Positions 4,619 through 8,330 of a stretch of 8,330 nucleotides of DNA are shown here, in pieces (position 1 is the first letter of the stretch; every line of letters starts with the position of its first letter). The DNA comes from Gammaproteobacteria bacterium (GTDB lineage: Bacteria > Pseudomonadota > Gammaproteobacteria > Pseudomonadales > Pseudohongiellaceae): the NCBI GenBank assembly GCA_003556835.1, contig PWQG01000017.1, forward strand, positions 1 through 8,330, in the 5' to 3' direction. The position numbers were made by a program, and so were the translations under genes. Under the pieces are notes generated by a model. It did not search any database, was not told the origin of the DNA, and saw only the letters and a list, made by a program, of their open reading frames with translations.

Positions 4619-7174
4619 GACGTCCGGGAAGTAGCACAAAGCCTGTTGCTTGATCACATCGGCGATCAGTCGCAGCGGATGATCTTCCAGGCGGAACTCC
4701 TGGATGACTGTCGTATCGTCTGCCTGAGCGCTCAGATTGTCAGGGTGGTAGTCGCAGCCCCGATCATCCGGGAACAGCGCGAAGTAGGCGATACCCGTTT
4801 CAACAAGGTCCTGGAAAAAATGTGATCCATAGGAAAGATCCGGGACCATGGCGCCGGATTTTTCCGCCACTTCGACCAGCACCGAAATGCCGGCGATATC
4901 GGCAAAGCGCACAGGCACTCCCAATTCAGGACTTCCAGTGCCCCATCGTCCGGGGCCGATCAGCATGATGCGGGCTCCTTCCGGGCTCTGGCGTACCCGC
5001 TCGCCGACCTCCCTGGCGATCTGATGGCGAGCCTGTTGTCCCAGCTTGCTGTAGGCCCGGGCATTGACCCGGATCACCCGATCAATCCCCAGGTTCATGT
5101 TACCCCCCATGAAATGGCCCTGTGTGGCAAACAGCAGCTGTTGTGGGGATGTCCGCCCCGGTAACTCCACGGGGCGGCTTTCGCCCAATGTGGTCAGGGG
5201 ACGGCATTGCACCAGGTTGAATGTGGGCACGCCTTCGCTGTCCAGGTGCAGGGTGAACTCAATGTCCACCGGATGTTCATAGGCGGCTTCCAGCACATCG
5301 AGCATAGCCCGTAGTTGCCTGATGAATCCGGTATTCTGCACCAGGGGGCGGAAAGTCAATCGCCAAACCGGGGTCGGCAGTCCGAGTTCCCGGGCGCGCC
5401 GCCCGGCCTCCTGATCGGGTTCTGCCAGATGGCTCAGCGGCAGGCTGTCGACCTTCTCGGACAGTTGACTCAGGGCTACGGTGGTCAGTCCCTCTCCACT
5501 GATATCCAGCACATCGATCCGGTGCTGGGAGAACCTGTAGGCTTCATCCCGGTTGCGGAAAGGCTGTCGGGTGGGATGGTCCAGGGCTATCACGGCTGCA
5601 TGATCGTCTTCGATCCGATCCACTGCCCGGGTGCCCATGCCCATGACCAGCCGTACCATGCCCGCCTCCGGGTCCATGTCCCGGTCCCAGGCGAAAGTGT
5701 TGCGGGAAACGCCCACTCCGGCCGCGTCGGGCATATAGTACCGGCCGTGGAAACGGCCATTGACCCGCTGGATCAGCAGGGCCATGGGTTCTTCCTGCTG
5801 ATCGAGGCCACGTTGCTGGCGGTAGTGCAGGGCATCGCGGCCCATGGTCGAGGCATAGACGCCGCGGATGGCATCCTCCAATGCGGCCATACGCTCTTCC
5901 AGAGACCCCTGGTTGTTCAGGAAAAAACTGTCGTACTTGCCCGCAAAGGCATTACCGAAACTGTCTTCCAGCAGACTGCTGGAGCGGATCAGCAGCGGAT
6001 ATTGTCCATAATACTCCAGCAGACGTTCCAGCTCGGCCCGGATCTCGGGCGGAAACTCTCCTTGCAGTATGGCTTCGCGCAGGGCCGGGGCTTCTTCCAG
6101 ATAGCCTTTTGGCGAACGCTGTCGCATGACTGCAGGCCACAGGCCATTGTGCACCAGGAACGCGTAATAGGCATCCGAGCCCAGGTAGCTGGAATCGTGC
6201 GGCTCCAGTGACGATTGCCAGATTCCGTCCGATTGCAGCAGAAGGATGCGACGGGCCAGCAGCATGCCCACTGTCTTGCCGCCGATATAGCCGCTGCTGA
6301 CCATGCGGCCCCGGATGGCAATCAGTTCCTCCAGATCCAGATACTGCCGGGCAAGTTCCAGCATCCGCGGGTCCCGACTGATCAGAACCTGCAGCACCTG
6401 ATCCTGGACCATACGCATGCGTTCTCCATCCTCGCTCTCCAGTGCCGCAGCAGCTTCCATGAAAAGCCGGTCCCAATAATCCAGCAACGGTTGATCCTGA
6501 GTGCCTCCCTGTTGCATACGGCACTGCAGGTGGGTGGCATCACTGCTGTCGGTCACCGGGACAAAGCGGCCCTCGGTTTCCCTGTGGGGAAGAAACATGG
6601 TCGGGGAGTGGCGCTGCCAGACCTTGACCGGTTGGATCTGCCACTCGTCATCGGAACGGCAGATGTCGATCAGTACCTGCGTGGTTTCCCGGATGCGGTC
6701 AAGCGTGATGCGGGAGTGGTGCTGCGGGTACAGAGCGAACCATGCAACCGTATCGAGTTGGTAGAGCAGGGGACAGATTACCCGGAAGAAGTTGCCCATC
6801 ATGTGGTCGGTGGCCCAGGCATGCAGCAGGTCACTCAGGCAATCACAGACGTAGAAAGCGCCATGTCCATGCTCTTCGATCTGATGCCAGATGGCGCTGG
6901 TGAAGGCCTCGAAACCGTCCTGGGCATCAATGGTGACCACCTGCACTGTCTCGTCGGCTTCGATCAGTGGCGGGTGCTGGCCAAAACGCAGGTAGATGAT
7001 GCGCCTGTCAGCCTCTTGAGCGGCGCGAATGAAAGGGGTGACGAAACGTTGATAGTCTTCCAGTCGGCTTACGCGCCAGACCACATTGTCGCCAATGCGC
7101 AGGCCGTCGAGTACCTCATCGAGCCCGACGTGGCCCGTGGATACCCGCTGTGCTTCGTCGGCTGCCGTCTCCAT
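4616..7174 (-). CDS. PEP/pyruvate-binding (PPDK-type ATP-grasp) protein fused to a P-loop-less KaiC-like domain
   Basis: This 852-residue protein has three parts. Residues about 12-215 resemble the KaiC/RadA ATPase fold: STGHVGLDEVLDGL matches the KaiC opening, and AFYVCDCLSDL (106-116) lies at the Walker B place. The P-loop is missing, with VVWRVSRLEDYQ where GxxGxGKT should be. Residues about 294-660 form the PPDK/PEP-synthase ATP-grasp domain: GYIGGKTVGM (295-304), PLLIRSSSLLEDSFGNAFAG (393-412), MALLIQRV and FNLVQCRPL. Residues 660-852 carry IGPGRWGTGSPELGVPV (739-755) and GSHFFQDL (783-790). The swivelling phosphohistidine domain and the PEP/pyruvate TIM barrel are absent, so it cannot be a full PEP synthase. 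It may phosphorylate or ligate an unknown partner using ATP, or act in regulation. It starts 7 bp after gdhA with only a weak ribosome site, which suggests translational coupling. Domain assignments are by eye. Confidence 0.82.
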   Translation of the reverse strand: METAADEAQRVSTGHVGLDEVLDGLRIGDNVVWRVSRLEDYQRFVTPFIRAAQEADRRIIYLRFGQHPPLIEADETVQVVTIDAQDGFEAFTSAIWHQIEEHGHGAFYVCDCLSDLLHAWATDHMMGNFFRVICPLLYQLDTVAWFALYPQHHSRITLDRIRETTQVLIDICRSDDEWQIQPVKVWQRHSPTMFLPHRETEGRFVPVTDSSDATHLQCRMQQGGTQDQPLLDYWDRLFMEAAAALESEDGERMRMVQDQVLQVLISRDPRMLELARQYLDLEELIAIRGRMVSSGYIGGKTVGMLLARRILLLQSDGIWQSSLEPHDSSYLGSDAYYAFLVHNGLWPAVMRQRSPKGYLEEAPALREAILQGEFPPEIRAELERLLEYYGQYPLLIRSSSLLEDSFGNAFAGKYDSFFLNNQGSLEERMAALEDAIRGVYASTMGRDALHYRQQRGLDQQEEPMALLIQRVNGRFHGRYYMPDAAGVGVSRNTFAWDRDMDPEAGMVRLVMGMGTRAVDRIEDDHAAVIALDHPTRQPFRNRDEAYRFSQHRIDVLDISGEGLTTVALSQLSEKVDSLPLSHLAEPDQEAGRRARELGLPTPVWRLTFRPLVQNTGFIRQLRAMLDVLEAAYEHPVDIEFTLHLDSEGVPTFNLVQCRPLTTLGESRPVELPGRTSPQQLLFATQGHFMGGNMNLGIDRVIRVNARAYSKLGQQARHQIAREVGERVRQSPEGARIMLIGPGRWGTGSPELGVPVRFADIAGISVLVEVAEKSGAMVPDLSYGSHFFQDLVETGIAYFALFPDDRGCDYHPDNLSAQADDTTVIQEFRLEDHPLRLIADVIKQQALCYFPDV

Positions 7175-7181
7175 GTCGGAC

Positions 7182-8330
7182 TCAGATCAGGCCCATGGCG
7201 TCCATGGAGCGGGCCACCTTCAGAAAGCCGCTGATATTGGCGCCCATGACATAATTGCCGGGTACGCCATATTCTTCGGCGGTGTCGTGGCAGCGTCGGT
7301 GGATGTTGATCATGATTTCTTCCAGGCGCTGTTCGGTGTATTCCAGTGTCCAGGAATCACGACTGGCATTTTGCTGCATTTCCAGGGCGGATGTGGCCAC
7401 GCCGCCAGCATTGGCCGCCTTGCCCGGGCCATAGAGCGTGCGGGCTTCCTGGAAGATCCGCACTGCCTCCGGTGTGGTCGGCATATTGGCCCCTTCCGCC
7501 ACAGCGATGCAGCCGTTGTCGATCAGGGTCTGGGCATCCTTGCCACTGAGTTCGTTCTGCGTGGCGCAGGGCATGGCGATGTCGCAGGGTACGGTCCAGA
7601 TGTTGCCATTAGCCGTGTAATGCGCATGTTTGTGCACCTCGACATAGTCGCTGATGCGGCGTCGTTCGACCTCCTTGAGGCGTTTGATGGTGTCGAGGTC
7701 GAGACCTTTCTCGTCGACCACCATGCCGCCGGAGTCAGAGCAGGCGATGACCGTTGCGCCCAACTCATGCGCTTTTTCGATGGCATAGATGGCCACATTT
7801 CCGGAGCCGGAAATCACCATTTTTTTGCCGTCCAGCGAGTCATCGCGCGTCTTGAGCATTTCCTGCAGGAAGATCACGGTGCCATAGCCAGTGGCTTCAG
7901 TGCGGGCCCGGCTACCGCCCCATTCCAGGCCCTTTCCGGTCAGTATGCCGGATTCATAGCGATTGGTGATGCGTTTGTATTGGCCGAACAGATAGCCGAT
8001 TTCGCGTGTACCGACACCGATGTCACCGGCCGGTACATCGGTGTGTTCGCCGATGTGGCGGTAGAGTTCGGTCATCAGGCTCTGGCAGAAGCGCATGACC
8101 TCTGAGTCGGAGCGGCCTTTGGGGTCAAAGTCGCTGCCACCCTTGCCGCCGCCAATGGGCAGGCCGGTCAGCGCATTCTTGAAAATCTGCTCGAATCCGA
8201 GGAACTTGATGATGCCCAGATAGACCGAGGGGTGGAAACGCATGCCGCCCTTGTAGGGACCCAGCGCACTGTTGAATTCGACGCAGAAGGCGCGGTTGAT
8301 GTGGATCTCGCCCTGATCGTCATGCCAGGG
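7182..8330 (-). CDS. gdhA: NADP-type glutamate dehydrogenase, N-terminus cut off by the window edge
   Basis: The enzyme makes glutamate from 2-oxoglutarate, ammonium and NADPH in the cytoplasm. The 382 visible residues align with E. coli GdhA (447 aa) at a constant offset of about 65 in the first half. They include GPYKGGMRFHPSV with the substrate Lys27 (Lys92 in E. coli), GGGKGGSDFDPKG with catalytic Lys63 (Lys128), and PAGDIGVG with catalytic Asp103 (Asp168). The Rossmann loop GSGNVAIYAIEKA, the segment PCATQNELSG, and EGANMPTT and GKAANAGGVATS near the end also match. SDSGG after the second beta strand resembles the NADP-type loop of the E. coli enzyme. The frame is open to the right edge, so about 65 residues and the promoter lie outside. 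The methionine at 8243 is internal (GGMRFHP), not a start. It is the first gene of a pair with the PEP/pyruvate-binding protein. Confidence 0.96.
   Translation of the reverse strand, partial: PWHDDQGEIHINRAFCVEFNSALGPYKGGMRFHPSVYLGIIKFLGFEQIFKNALTGLPIGGGKGGSDFDPKGRSDSEVMRFCQSLMTELYRHIGEHTDVPAGDIGVGTREIGYLFGQYKRITNRYESGILTGKGLEWGGSRARTEATGYGTVIFLQEMLKTRDDSLDGKKMVISGSGNVAIYAIEKAHELGATVIACSDSGGMVVDEKGLDLDTIKRLKEVERRRISDYVEVHKHAHYTANGNIWTVPCDIAMPCATQNELSGKDAQTLIDNGCIAVAEGANMPTTPEAVRIFQEARTLYGPGKAANAGGVATSALEMQQNASRDSWTLEYTEQRLEEIMINIHRRCHDTAEEYGVPGNYVMGANISGFLKVARSMDAMGLI

Noticed and set aside
5064..5282. Short plus-strand ORFs inside the ATP-grasp protein gene
   Set aside because: These are antisense frames with no motif, lying in a region already explained by the minus-strand protein.
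5315..7234. Long plus-strand ORFs (298 and 339 codons) opposite the ATP-grasp protein gene
   Set aside because: They are antisense shadows of a clearly coding 852-residue frame, with no recognisable motifs and no ribosome site.
7086..8105. 339-codon plus-strand ORF opposite gdhA
   Set aside because: It overlaps the highly conserved glutamate dehydrogenase frame. Its protein has no family features, and such antisense ORFs are common in GC-rich genes.
1..8330. Mobile element, CRISPR array, tRNA or phage remnants
   Set aside because: Reading both strands showed no transposase, no regularly spaced direct repeats, no tRNA-like cloverleaf and no att-like duplication.

Overview
The window looks like a piece of a chromosome from a moderately GC-rich Gram-negative bacterium, most likely a gammaproteobacterium. 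The glutamate dehydrogenase fragment follows the E. coli GdhA type closely. The PQQ-dehydrogenase tail, the periplasmic pentaheme cytochrome and a Tat/Sec-type exported protein all imply a periplasm. The exported orphan is very acidic, which would suit a halophilic or alkaliphilic host, but that is only a hint. No tRNA, rRNA, CRISPR, IS element or phage gene was seen.

Layout, left to right. (1) The 3' end of a plus-strand quinoprotein (PQQ-type beta-propeller) dehydrogenase, cut by the window edge. (2) A convergent 141-bp gap, then a minus-strand SRAP/YedK-type protein of 227 aa. (3) A minus-strand two-gene operon: a NOX/ferric-reductase-like transmembrane flavocytochrome b (about 439 aa), followed 12 bp later by a five-heme NrfA-type cytochrome c nitrite reductase (408 aa). 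(4) A divergent plus-strand gene for a secreted acidic protein of unknown function (231 aa). (5) A minus-strand pair reading in from the right edge: NADP-type glutamate dehydrogenase (5' end missing), followed 7 bp later by an 852-aa protein with a KaiC-like domain that lacks a P-loop, a PPDK-type ATP-grasp domain and a distinctive C-terminal domain.

How the parts may work together. The clearest functional unit is the flavocytochrome b-NrfA operon. The flavocytochrome has FAD and NAD(P)H motifs on the cytoplasmic side and two His pairs for two b hemes in the membrane. It could carry electrons from cytoplasmic NAD(P)H across the membrane to the N-terminally anchored NrfA, in place of the usual quinol-oxidising partners NrfH or NrfB/C/D, none of which is in the window. 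NrfA would make ammonia from nitrite in the periplasm. Glutamate dehydrogenase, which assimilates ammonia, lies on the same strand about 5 kb away, but it is in a separate transcription unit, so a nitrogen link is only suggestive.

The most interesting items are the flavocytochrome-NrfA pairing with CxxCH at the catalytic heme, and the P-loop-less KaiC/ATP-grasp fusion coupled to gdhA.
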